Positions 53,893 to 64,000 of a stretch of 64,000 nt of DNA are shown one piece after another. The notes under the pieces were generated by a model. The model ran no database searches. It had not been told where the DNA came from and saw only the letters and a list, made by a program, of their open reading frames with translations. Each line of letters opens with the position of its first letter. Positions within the stretch are counted from its first letter, which is position 1. The translations under genes were made by a program, and so were the position numbers. This DNA comes from Sipunculus nudus. Taxonomy: Eukaryota > Annelida > Sipuncula > Golfingiida > Sipunculidae. The stretch covers positions 4,908,019 to 4,972,018 of the forward strand of contig CM049306.1 in NCBI GenBank assembly GCA_026874595.1, read 5' to 3'.

Positions 53893-56848
53893 GGCCTACA
53901 GGCCTAATGCGAACCTGTGCATTGAGAAATACACCAGGTATAATGCTTCATAGTGGACCATTACTTCTCATGTATATAAAAATTGCAAGTACTAAACATT
54001 TTGAATAAGAAACAATTACACAAACATCACTGCTGAAATTCTGGCATGGGTGCACACAACACAAAAATGGTTGTAGCTGGCACCACCAGTCTTGTATACA
54101 CCAAAGCTATCAGAGATATATACATATGCCTAATTTCAGACTGATATATGAAAATTCCTCCTGAAAATAAGCAGGGACACACACTGTGTAAAAATTATTG
54201 TAGGTGGCACCACCAGTATTGTATACGACAAAGCTATTCGGTAGGTATATATATATGCCCAATTTCAGGCTGATATATCAAATTTCTCTGTAGAAATAAG
54301 CAGGCACATACACAGTGCAAGTCATTGTAGGTGGCGACACCTGTCTTGTGAACGAGAAAGCCATCAAAGACACATAGACAGGTCAAAATATCTGGCCAAT
54401 ACATCAAACTTACCTTGAGTCTGATGCATGGGGCTGACCTGGCTTAGGTCAGAAAGGCAGTTGCCCCGAGTGAACTGTGACAAATTTGCTGGCTCAGGCT
54501 ACTGCACTGAGTGAACTCATGACCTGTACCTGGCTGCACTTAGTGAACTCTTGACCTGTTGCATAATCTGACACAGTTGGCAGTCTGCCAAAGCTATAAA
54601 TAGATTCAGACTGAACTTTGGTGCCAAATATGATGCAGTGAGCAGTCTGCCAAAGCTATAAATAGAATGCAGCTACTGCACTGAGTGAACTCTTTACCTA
54701 TACCTGGCTGCACTTCTTCCAATCCTGGCACTGTGCCAACACTTTATAGAGCTGACATCATCTTGGCTGATGAACTCTTGACCTGTTGCATAATCTGACA
54801 CAGTTGGCAGTCTGCAAAATCTATAATTAGATTCAGGCTGAACTTTGGTGCCAAATCTGATGCAGTATGCAGTCTGCCAATGCAATAAACAGAATGCAGC
54901 TACTGCACTTAGTGAACTCTTTACCTATACCTGGCTGCACTTCTTCCAATCCTGGCACTGTGCCAACACTTTATAGAGCTGACATCATCTTGGCTGATGA
55001 ACTCTTGACCTGTTGCATAATCTGACACAGTTGGCAGTCTGCAAAATCTATAATTAGATTCAGGCTGAACTTTGGTGCCAAATCTGATGCAGTATGCAGT
55101 CTGCCAATGCAATAAACAGAATGCAGCTACTGCACTTAGTGAACTCCTGACCCATACCTGGCTGCACTGACCCTGACCTGTTGCCTAATCTGATACAGTT
55201 GGCAGTCTGCCAGAGCTATAAATAGATCCAGACTGACCTCTAGCTTGAAAAAGTAGCCACATCATTGCATAAGCTCATGCAGGGGCCCTTCCCTGAGGGG
55301 CATGACACCCATGAAGTGATCACATGGTGCCCATGAGGTGATCACATGCCTTGTGCTTGGCTGCACTGATTGAACTCTTGACCTATATCTGGCTGCACTG
55401 AATTAACTCTTGGTCTGTTGCCAAATCTGAAACAGTTGGCAGTTTCTCAACCTATTTAAAGATACAGACACAATCTTTGCCTGTTGGTAAAACTGTTTAC
55501 ACATACTGAAAAACTTTGGATAAAATTCTCTTTTTCAAGCTGACATATTCACAAACTTGTTAACAAAATATCTAGAATGATAAAAGATGCAGTCTTTTCA
55601 TTGTTAAAGGTCCAATAATTCTGCCAAAATCATTCAAGTACACTTGAACAAAGGCCACCTAAGAATAATTTTTGTGCAATGTTACAAAAGTTATAATTGA
55701 AACAATAATATTGTAGAAGAACATTTTTTGCAGTTCTCAGTTTGAAATAGACGAAATAATGGCCATAAGACCAACTTAAGCTTTTCTGATATGACTGAAA
55801 GAACCATGTCCTAGGATGATTCTTTTGAAAAATTGAACGATTCAACTTGACAGTTTCATCATAAACATTTTAAGCTGAAAGAAGCTAAAATTGAGGTTTT
55901 GCCCATAAAAAACAGGTCAAAGTAGGTGGCACCACAAAATCTGTAAATACGAGAAAATATGTAAAAACTTCAAATATGAGTCATGTGACCAACATTTGCA
56001 CAATACTTGGTAATGCTAGCTTTTGTCATCTCTGAGATTACTTTGTCATTATAAAAATACTTTGTCAGTATGCTCACTTGGCCAAATGACTGTTCAAAAT
56101 TCATGTAACTCCACTAAAATTCATCAAATGCAAACAATTTGAACAAACTTTAGAGAGCTTGCCTCTGGGATCATTTCTGTAAAATATTGAACAATCTGGC
56201 TGGACCGTTTACAAGAAGAAAACTTTTTAAAAGTTTTCCAGCTTTTTCCCTATAAAATCTAAGTAAATGCAGATAGCAAAAAAATAAGCTGAATCCCACA
56301 AAATTTGATATGTGACAGATTATTGCATAAAATCTTGGGATGGTAGCTCCTGCTATTCCTGAGAAATTATGGGTTAATGTACAGATCAATGACCCCCGTA
56401 CAAAAAAAAAAAAGATCAATGCAGGTGGCACCACCAATACCTGAATTTTATATGACTCATGTGACCAACACAAGGCATAAAATTTGGTGATGATAGCTCT
56501 GGCCGTTTCTAAGACTGTCATTTAAGTGTGTTTTTTTGGACAGATGACTAAGTTCAACTTCCTGTAACTCGGCCAAAAATCACCGAACTTGAACCATTTT
56601 CTATGAAATACTGGACAATTTGGCTGAACAGTTTTGGAGAAGAAGATTTTTAAAGGTTTTTAAGCTTTTTCCCTATAAAATCTAAGAAAATGCCATTAGC
56701 CAAAAAATAAGCAAAATCCGATAGAGTTTTTAGATGACTATTTTTTTGCATAAAATTTTGTAATGCTAACTCTTGCCGTTTTAAAGATAGTATGGGTTAA
56801 CGTACAGACGACGGCACACCATTGCATAAGCTCACAGGTTCGCTAAAA
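53893..56848 (+). repeat. R1 family, near full-length copy (~2.96 kb)
   Basis: Starts aaggcctacaggcctaatgc and ends ataagctcacaggttcgcta. No long reading frame is present. Contains repeated ctgcactgagtgaactcttg blocks and a perfect 227-bp tandem duplication. I saw no TIR, LTR or poly(A) tail, so the class is unknown. Confidence 0.7.
54690..55143. repeat. 227-bp perfect tandem duplication within R1
   Basis: 54690-54916 and 54917-55143 are the same sequence at a 227-bp offset. The small open frames in them translate identically. Confidence 0.85.
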
Positions 56849-59354
56849 AATGAGGGAATCAATAAGCCTCCCCAAGCAGGGAGGCTTAATTATCGATGTG
56901 AAGGCAGACATTTGGTAGGGGTCTTTATGTGCAACATTGGCAAGATTTAGCAACAGTGATTATGATACTGGTCACGACTGAACATAACTTCACAACTAGT
57001 TTCTGAGTGAAATGTTTTTGGCATGTAGAATACAGTATATGGTCTGCCGTATACAGGATTCCAGAGACTTTCAAGGAAGTCAAGTAAAATGAGTTTAGGG
57101 CCAAGTCCCCGGCCACCGGTTATAATTAGTGACCTGTAAACGCCGACCGGACGACGAACAAAGCGTGCTCGCCATAGCTCAGATGACAGTGAATACAATC
57201 ACAATCAGCATACGTCTGAAACCCAAGATCAAGCCACCCAAACACAGAAAAAAAGACCGTAGATATACATATATATTTATGGGTGGAAAGACTACTAATT
57301 TCTGTATGTACATATGTGACGTGCATGCATATGTGCATGCATGACATCGAGACAAACCCCGAAGCATAGTAGCCCGGATCATGTACAGTAATACCCACAA
57401 GGTATATAAACAACTTGTCCCGACGGCCTGACAGCGTGAAAGACATTACATACACTCGTTTCGGTATAAATTACAACTGCATAACTGCCACTTTTACGTT
57501 CGGGAACTTGAATGCGAGGTACATTGTACATTAATCACAGCAGTCAAAGAAAACTACACGCCTTACCTTCACATCAAGGCATTTTACACATCAAAGACAT
57601 TTTACAAGAAATTTTAGTGTAACGACCAAAATTTTTCTAGGAACAAAATTATTAAAACTGGTCAGTTCTTACCGCTAAAAACAAGATAAAAATCACAAAA
57701 CATGCTGGTTTTGATCCTGTTAACGCTTTATTCATTGTGAATCTGATTAAAAATAAATCCCGACTCTGTGATTGAAAGGTGACATTTAAAATATAAGGTA
57801 ATATCAAAAATTATTTTATGTCACAGAACTAAGGGTGTCCCACCAGGAGTCACCAGTATCTCAGTACTCAGTGAAATCTTTAAGTAATTACATGACTCTT
57901 CTTAAAATCATAAAAAATAATTTACTGAATTCCTTGAGGACTTTAACACATTATCGTGCCTTTAATAACAAAGTGCCTTTAATACAACAATGTTCTTCTC
58001 TTACAACGTGCTTTCAAATTTATCTACTGGGGTGAACGATGGAAATAAACTTAAGCAACGAGAAACCTTGCTCCTGGTAGTTCCCTTAACGGTTGGACTG
58101 ATTAAGGTGGCTTTTTCACACGTCACATAACTTATCCCACTGTGCTTTGACAAAATGTTTTCCAGGAATTAACTGATTTTCGAATTTAAATAAACGCTAA
58201 CTAAGGAACTTTTTCCTAGAACATACTTATATGCGTGATTATTAACTGGATTATATTTCAATCATGGCGCCTTATCAGATAACCCTCCCCTTAACCTTCT
58301 TTTAAATTACAGGTTTTAGCCAGTTATCCAAGTATTAAGATACACGATGCACTGCACACACTTTCAACTGGAAGCACAGCTAGATTCTGATGTTGACTTT
58401 TCTGCAGATTTTGACCCTCTTTTAACACGTACACAAACACACACACATGCGCGCACCACTTTACATATGTGTATCCTGTATGATAATGCAACATATTACA
58501 CAATACATGTTGTGTTACAGCACTTGTGGGTTAGTATTAATATTACAAGGAAGAACTAATAATTACATATACAGTCTGTCTAATACCTTTTATCTGTTCA
58601 AAACATCCTAAAATAATCAGCTGTACCCATACTAACATGAACCCTATGTCGATAATCACTTCATGCTAATCCAGTGATTAAACTGCATTAAATGGCAAAC
58701 CTGGAATAATAAATAAATGACATCAAAATTTGTACGTGTGCAAGTAGCAGTGATCTTCGGTCAATGTGCAGTTCACAAAAAGTTTCCAAGAGCATTAAAT
58801 GTATTTTGTAACATAACATAATCCAGCATTTATAATAACAATTGAAACAGTTACCTCCGGTATTGTACCGAAGGTGTACGTGCCCCAAGATAAATACACA
58901 AAATGATATTTTTGAATTTTATTTATTTAACTATAATTTTTATCATCTAATAAATGCAACTGTTTTGGCAAACAAGATTTGTAAGATATTAAATTTACAT
59001 ACTTTTTTTATATTGACAAATATTAAAACATCATTATCTCTCTATCCATCAAAAGAAATTTCTGTGGCGAAATAGCTATTGAGACTCCCATATATCACAA
59101 AATAATTCGCAGACCTCACAAACTGGCACCTTGTTTTCAAATAATGAATGTTCTACATACGACTTTTAATATTTTTGTGACCATTGTGCACAAAACACTT
59201 CAGACATTCCAGAAATGACCGATTCCTAATTTGTCCATTTCATATTACAGCACCAATAACGAAGTGTGAACAGCTTGTTGACCAGATACTCATTAATGCA
59301 TGTTCTCTGCAAAACACATGTCCCATTATTTTCACAAAGACATTTCAATATTTT

Positions 59355-59427
<73 letters not shown>

Positions 59428-60723
59428 TCAATGGCGCTTAAGACCTGCTTTTTATAAGGTAAACTTTACAAAGTAGTGTATTTGGTCTTTCAGCTCAAGA
59501 ATTAAAGTTAACAAATTAAAGGTAACCAAATCATTTTGTGACCTATAAATTTAATTGCATCCCAAAGGAAAAGATTTTAGTTTTATTTTGCGGCAAAGTG
59601 GTAAAAAAACTGCAGGGCAAGTATTTGACAGGTATTTAAATTGTTCATACGTAATCAAAAACCAGATATCCCCAAAAGTAAATATAAATATATGTAGTGG
59701 ATACTTTTATTATGATTTGGAAAACAAGCACCATCTTGATGAGCCTTTTTATGTTAAGGCATTGCTGAACCACAAAGCGCCAGGGTTTACCAGAGATGTA
59801 ACCTCAACTGCTGCATCTAAAGCTCAACTCGTCATGACTTAATGTAAACCCCTACAACCTGCATGAAGCATGTCTGAGATCCTCATCTACATAACAAATG
59901 GTCTCAGGGACAGATTTTACTTGAAAGAATAACACAACATGTGGAACTGAACAACATCGTCAAATGGGCTCCAAGGGTATTAAAACCAAACAATAACCTC
60001 CCAAATTAAAACAAAACAAAAAAATACCTCTCAAATTGTCCTATTTTAAAATTCAATGACATAATGTAGTTTATGACAATTCAAAATTAATTTTTTTAAT
60101 GATTTAACTTAACATTGTTCCAGCTGTGTATACTCCCTAAAGGAGTACTGAATATTTTTCTATTATTAACACTTCTTTCTCACAATTCCATTTTCCTTAG
60201 TTTTATATTTTTCTATATAGCCCATCTGTATTAGATTTGAAATACGTTAAATATCAGATATATTTGTTTATTTAACAGATAAATAGTTAGTAGCTTGCTT
60301 TAAATAGATATTTTATATACACCGACTGCTTACATATGGTTTTGATTGAACAGCTTATGGCACCACCATCAATGCCCACACTCATTAAACTGCAAACTTG
60401 ATCAAAGAAAACCTGCCCAACTGCCATAAAACCAGTCCAAAAGGCACATCATGACAGTATAAAAGTCTAGGCCACCCTGGTCTCCTTTATCTGCATTTTG
60501 CATTTGTTACAACTCAATACAAATCTTTTACTTAATACAATCCAACATCGGTTACTTACCTATATGTATGCTTCAGTCTTTCACAGAGACAAAAGGCATG
60601 CACACACGCACATACAAACACATTATATACAGGTAAATACTGAATACAGGTGAGAGATCTATAGATACATCTGGCCCTTTCTAACACAAACCTATCTTAT
60701 ACACAATTACAAGTTCCTTAAAG
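56849..60723. other. Intergenic, 3' side of the zinc-finger gene
   Basis: No supported gene. Contains an (AC/CA)-rich tract near 58428-58452 and the (TA)n at 59358-59427. ORFs here are short and low-complexity. Confidence 0.45.
59358..59427. repeat. (TA)n microsatellite
   Basis: About 35 TA repeats. Confidence 0.95.
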
Positions 60724-62690
60724 TCACAAGGATTCTCGTCTAACCAATCCTGATCGATGAACACGTACCGATACCCGCCTTGTCCTCCTCTGAGATATAT
60801 GGGGACCACTTTCCCCAACAGTATCCACTAAGCTTTTCCTTAAATTTACAACTGACCTGGGCTTTTCTTTCCAAGCACTGGAGACTTTGGTATGACTACC
60901 TTTCCCAGACAATTTTGGCTCTGTAGCTGGCTCACTTTTATGAGTCCCAAGAGATTTATCCCTGCCTGATGATTTACTGGTGGTGGCTGTGCCTGTTGGA
61001 GGGCCAGCTGGTTTCTTTGAAGTTTTGCTTATGTTAGGTGAGGAGGAAGCTAGTCCTTCCTTTATGACCTTCAGTGACCCATCAGCTTGCTTCCTCATGG
61101 TCACTCCAGTCACCTTATGTTCCCTTGCTAGATGCTGAGTGACCACTTCACAGGCATCACTGCCAATACTCATTTTCTGTCCGCATATATTGCACAAGAA
61201 AATACATCTGTTCCCTGGGCTTTCTTGTCCACCAACAGGTCCCTTTGTCTCACTATTACAGTTTGCTTTGAGACTGATTTTTGCCTTTTTGGCAGGAGGG
61301 CATTTTTCTTGAATTTCATGAAACTTTGGATAAGAACGCTTTCTTACCCTATTGCCATCTATGTTCCTCAATGGTCTTTTTGGCACATCAGTTTTCAGCT
61401 GTGGTTTCTTGTATCCCTTTTTCAGATTAGCCTCAGTATGTATGGGCATTGTATTTACTTTCTTTTTGTTCCCAGTTTGTCCCTTGGTGACCAATTTGAT
61501 ATTTTTGTGTTCCAATACACCTGTCGTTTTGCTCCTTTTCTTTTGTTCATTTTTTCTGTTAAGGTGTGATTTATTCCGGTTATTTTTTCCAAGAGTATCC
61601 TTAAAGTTTGGACTCTCACTTGGTGTCAGTGCAATGTAGAGCTCCGATAATACACTTTTGTACACAATCACTTGCTGTTTGGCAATTTCAGCATTAACAT
61701 CTTCGGACACCATGTGAGACATTGGAAGGTTTGTCTTGGACCTCTTCCTGTCTACAGCAGTGTGGAGTCCAAGCATGTTTGACAGTTTACCATCATTCTC
61801 TCTTAGGGCAGGTACATTTGGAAACTTTGGAGTATTATGTTTAACATCTTTTTTGGATTGGTTGCTGCCTCGATGAGCACCCCATAGTTTCAAATCTGAG
61901 GCAGATAGATTCTGCAGTGACACTGAAAGTGGTTTCATAAGCCTTTTCAACTTGCGAGACTTTTTGTCCAGACCAGTTGCTACCCTCTTCAAGAACTCTT
62001 TTCTTTGTTCCTCTGTAAATTTATATTCATGCACATGGTTCAAACTTTTCCTTGGCTTGAATGTTACTTTAATATCCCTGTCTCTTAATTTGCCAAGGGC
62101 TCTGTTCTTCACAGGTGTTTTACAAAAATATTCATAACTTCTTGAAGATGTTGTATCCGAAATGCTATCAATGTGATGGAGGCGCTGGCCCAGCAAAGAA
62201 CTGACTGGTATCATGCTGATCCTACTGTACTGGCTCCTTCGGTGATCACCCTCCTCTGTGGAAGAACTACCACTCTCACTGCCATTATCACTGCTCAATT
62301 CCCTTTCATCAGGTTCTCTGCTGAGTTGACACATAAGGGAACGAGGCGTTAGCGGGGAAGTTGGGCTTTTTGGCGTCTCCCGCTCAAGCTGAATAGCACT
62401 CAGATCAATAAATGTCCGTGTGCTCCTTGTTCTCCTTTGGCTCTTACTGACTGGTTGAAGATCAAGGGCACGAACAAGTGGGCTCTTTCTGGCAGTCCCT
62501 GGCAGTTCAGGGGTGACAGGAGTTGGAGGTAGCATACCTATGAGGTTCTTTGTTGAACTTGAGTCACACATGTTAGTGCTGGGAGACCTCTTTGGACAAC
62601 TGAGTTCATGGATCTTCAATTTTGGACTACTCTGGAATTCTTCTTCACAGTATAAACAAATGTAGACTTCCACAAAGGTCTTCTTGTTCA
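60724..62690 (-). CDS. Zinc-finger gene, terminal exon
   Basis: Acceptor acatttcag|TGAAC and stop TGA at 60726-60724. The open frame runs on upstream into the intron to 62814; the splice acceptor and the neighbouring exon show the true boundary. Confidence 0.8.
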
Positions 62691-63746
62691 CTGAAATGTA
62701 AAATGTAAAACATAAGTAATGAAGGAAGATCCCTTGGTAATACAATGCAAGAAATTTCTGAATCATAAAAAAAGTAACGCAAGAACTGAAAAACAGAACA
62801 TACAGGTCGTGCACATCACCAATGAGCTTCTGATTTTTTTATTTATTTGAAATGCATAAGAAGCCAAATATTTTATCTGTTTGTCAGGAATGACATTAAT
62901 GTCACTCTACATCTGTATATCAGTAACAACATTAATGTCACTCTACATCTGTATATCAGTAATAACAATAATGTCACTCTACATCTGTATATCAGTAATA
63001 ACATTAATGTCACTCTACATCTGTATGTCAGTAACAACATTAATGTCACTCTTGCCAAGATAAACAACTTTTTATATTTTGTTAAATTCATGGCTAACAA
63101 TTCCTTATCATTAACACAAAAAGTTTTTTTTTTTTTTTTTGCTAACCACCAGGTCAGGCCCAACTTGTAGCATACAAAATAAGCAAGTTATCAATTACAA
63201 TTAAAAACATTCCTAGTTTAACATTAGATATGTCTCGTTTTATTTCATTAAGTATTAGATTTAAACATAAAGTGCTGAGGAACCCTTCAATGCAGCTGTA
63301 AACGGAAATGAAACCCTTGCATTCTTGTTATTTCCCTAAATACAACTGGTCATGTAAAAACCTCAAGAAATATACATTTTGCAAATCTGATGTACTTTTA
63401 ATGTGAAATTGAACCCTCGTACCGTACAAGTGGTGTTATAAGACCATTTATGGGACTTGCTAAAACCACTAAAATTGATCTTATTAGACAGGTCTGTTAT
63501 AATTAATGTGAATGTTTTCAGTTCACTCGGGGGGCAGGGGGGGGGGGTTAGCAGACAGGTTGTCTCCACACAGGTACCACTGTACTATAGCATGGAAGGC
63601 TAATTTTAGGTAAATTTTGCTCCCACTTCTGTACAATACTTGCCTGCAGGATGAACAGTAGCAGCCTCCATAGGCTTCCCTGTAGAGAAGATACAGGTAG
63701 CAGAGAGAGCTTCATTAGCTTCTATGCCTTCCTCAGCTTCTCCCAA
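60724..63746 (-). CDS. Unrecognised zinc-finger protein, last two exons (partial)
   Basis: Exons 63746-63644 (103 nt, phase 0 to 1) and 62690-60724 (655 codons with stop); further 5' exons lie beyond the window. Seen: a C2HC finger at the start of the long exon (CLYCEEEFQSSPKLKIHELSC without its first residue is C-x2-C-x12-H-x3-C in outline), long serine- and lysine-rich low-complexity regions, a basic segment (FTEEQRKEFLKRV, then KKSRKLKRLMKPL), and near the C-terminus a second finger (CNICGQKM, ending HLAREH) with unusually wide spacing. It ends with an arginine-rich tail. This suggests a nuclear, nucleic-acid- or chromatin-binding protein, but I do not recognise the family. The intron between the two exons uses a GC donor (CAG|gcaagt) with a normal AG acceptor. 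Confidence 0.75.
62889..63055. repeat. 36-bp tandem repeat, ~4.5 copies, in the zinc-finger gene intron
   Basis: Unit aacattaatgtcactctac plus atctgtatatcagtaac. It keeps frame in every reading because 36 is a multiple of 3, so short ORFs on both strands are by-products. Confidence 0.9.
63644..63746 (-). CDS. Zinc-finger gene, penultimate exon
   Basis: Acceptor gtttcag|TTGGGA and donor CTGCAG|gcaagt (GC type). 34 codons plus one base. The leftover G joins TG of the next exon to give Val, so the frame continues. Confidence 0.7.
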
Positions 63747-64000
63747 CTGAAACATATGTTAAAGTGTTATGAGCAATTTGTTGTTAATAGTAATTTTTTC
63801 TGTTCCTGACAAACTCAAACATCAAGCATATCCTTACAGTCAGTAAAAGATCACTCCTACAACAAATATTCTCACCTGCTTTCACAAGGATCAATTAATA
63901 CTGTTCAAACAGGGAATTTTGATATGCTACATACTGGATAACTAAATACACCTGTTTGCTTAAAAGTACACTGTATGGGATATTTGTGTTCATGCTTAGA

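Noticed and set aside
57126-57455. 109-codon minus-strand ORF and overlapping frames
   Set aside because: Several overlapping frames of similar length, no conserved motif, no splice support.
59184-59457. ORFs ending in long Ile-Tyr runs
   Set aside because: Created by the (TA)n microsatellite.
62847-63170. ORFs with 12-residue repeats on both strands
   Set aside because: By-product of the 36-bp tandem repeat in the zinc-finger gene intron.

Overview
The window is animal nuclear DNA: AT-rich, with spliced genes, long repeat-filled introns, U2-type splice signals and no bacterial operon structure. The kinds of repeat (GTCCGTCC-tailed elements, a Ty3/gypsy element, DIRS-like relics, hAT-type and TTAA-type MITEs) and the gene sequences fit a marine invertebrate, most likely a mollusc such as a bivalve. 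That placement is inference from general likeness; no species can be named.

Three host genes can be read. (1) Minus strand, 22820 to 6010: a seven-exon, 312-residue homologue of lamina-associated polypeptide 2 (thymopoietin), with LEM-like domain, LEM domain and one C-terminal membrane segment. All exon phases join cleanly. (2) Plus strand, 23083 to 37423: a six-exon, 561-residue APEX2 (AP endonuclease 2) with the exonuclease/endonuclease/phosphatase fold, two PCNA-binding boxes and a GRF zinc finger. Genes 1 and 2 are divergent, with only 262 bp between start codons, so they probably share a promoter. (3) Minus strand, 63746 to 60724: the last two exons of an unrecognised zinc-finger protein, joined across a GC-AG intron.

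The LAP2-like gene has a striking structure. Two of its introns are filled by large minisatellites whose repeat units are copies of the end of the preceding exon plus its 5' splice site. Intron 3 (about 12.94-18.11 kb) holds about 80 units of 61-63 bp derived from the end of exon 3; intron 6 (about 6.74-10.64 kb) holds about 38 units of 73 bp derived from exon 6. The pre-mRNA therefore carries more than a hundred potential splice donors.

From 39938 to 49675 lies a 9.7-kb Ty3/gypsy LTR retrotransposon on the minus strand, with LTRs that read identical, a short target-site duplication, PBS, PPT, gag, a textbook -1 frameshift signal (TTTAAAA plus a predicted pseudoknot) and pol. It also has a third ORF with a complete TatD-type metal-dependent nuclease domain behind zinc-finger-like motifs, lying where an env gene might be. 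Pol carries one frame break before the integrase tail.

The rest is mostly old repeats: a decayed gypsy copy with a DIRS-like fragment near 0.65-4.4 kb, several copies of a dispersed family of up to 3 kb in APEX2 introns and at 53.9-56.8 kb, MITEs with visible target-site duplications, a perfect 102-bp palindrome at 49961-50062, and microsatellites. Stretches with nothing recognisable are listed as such.
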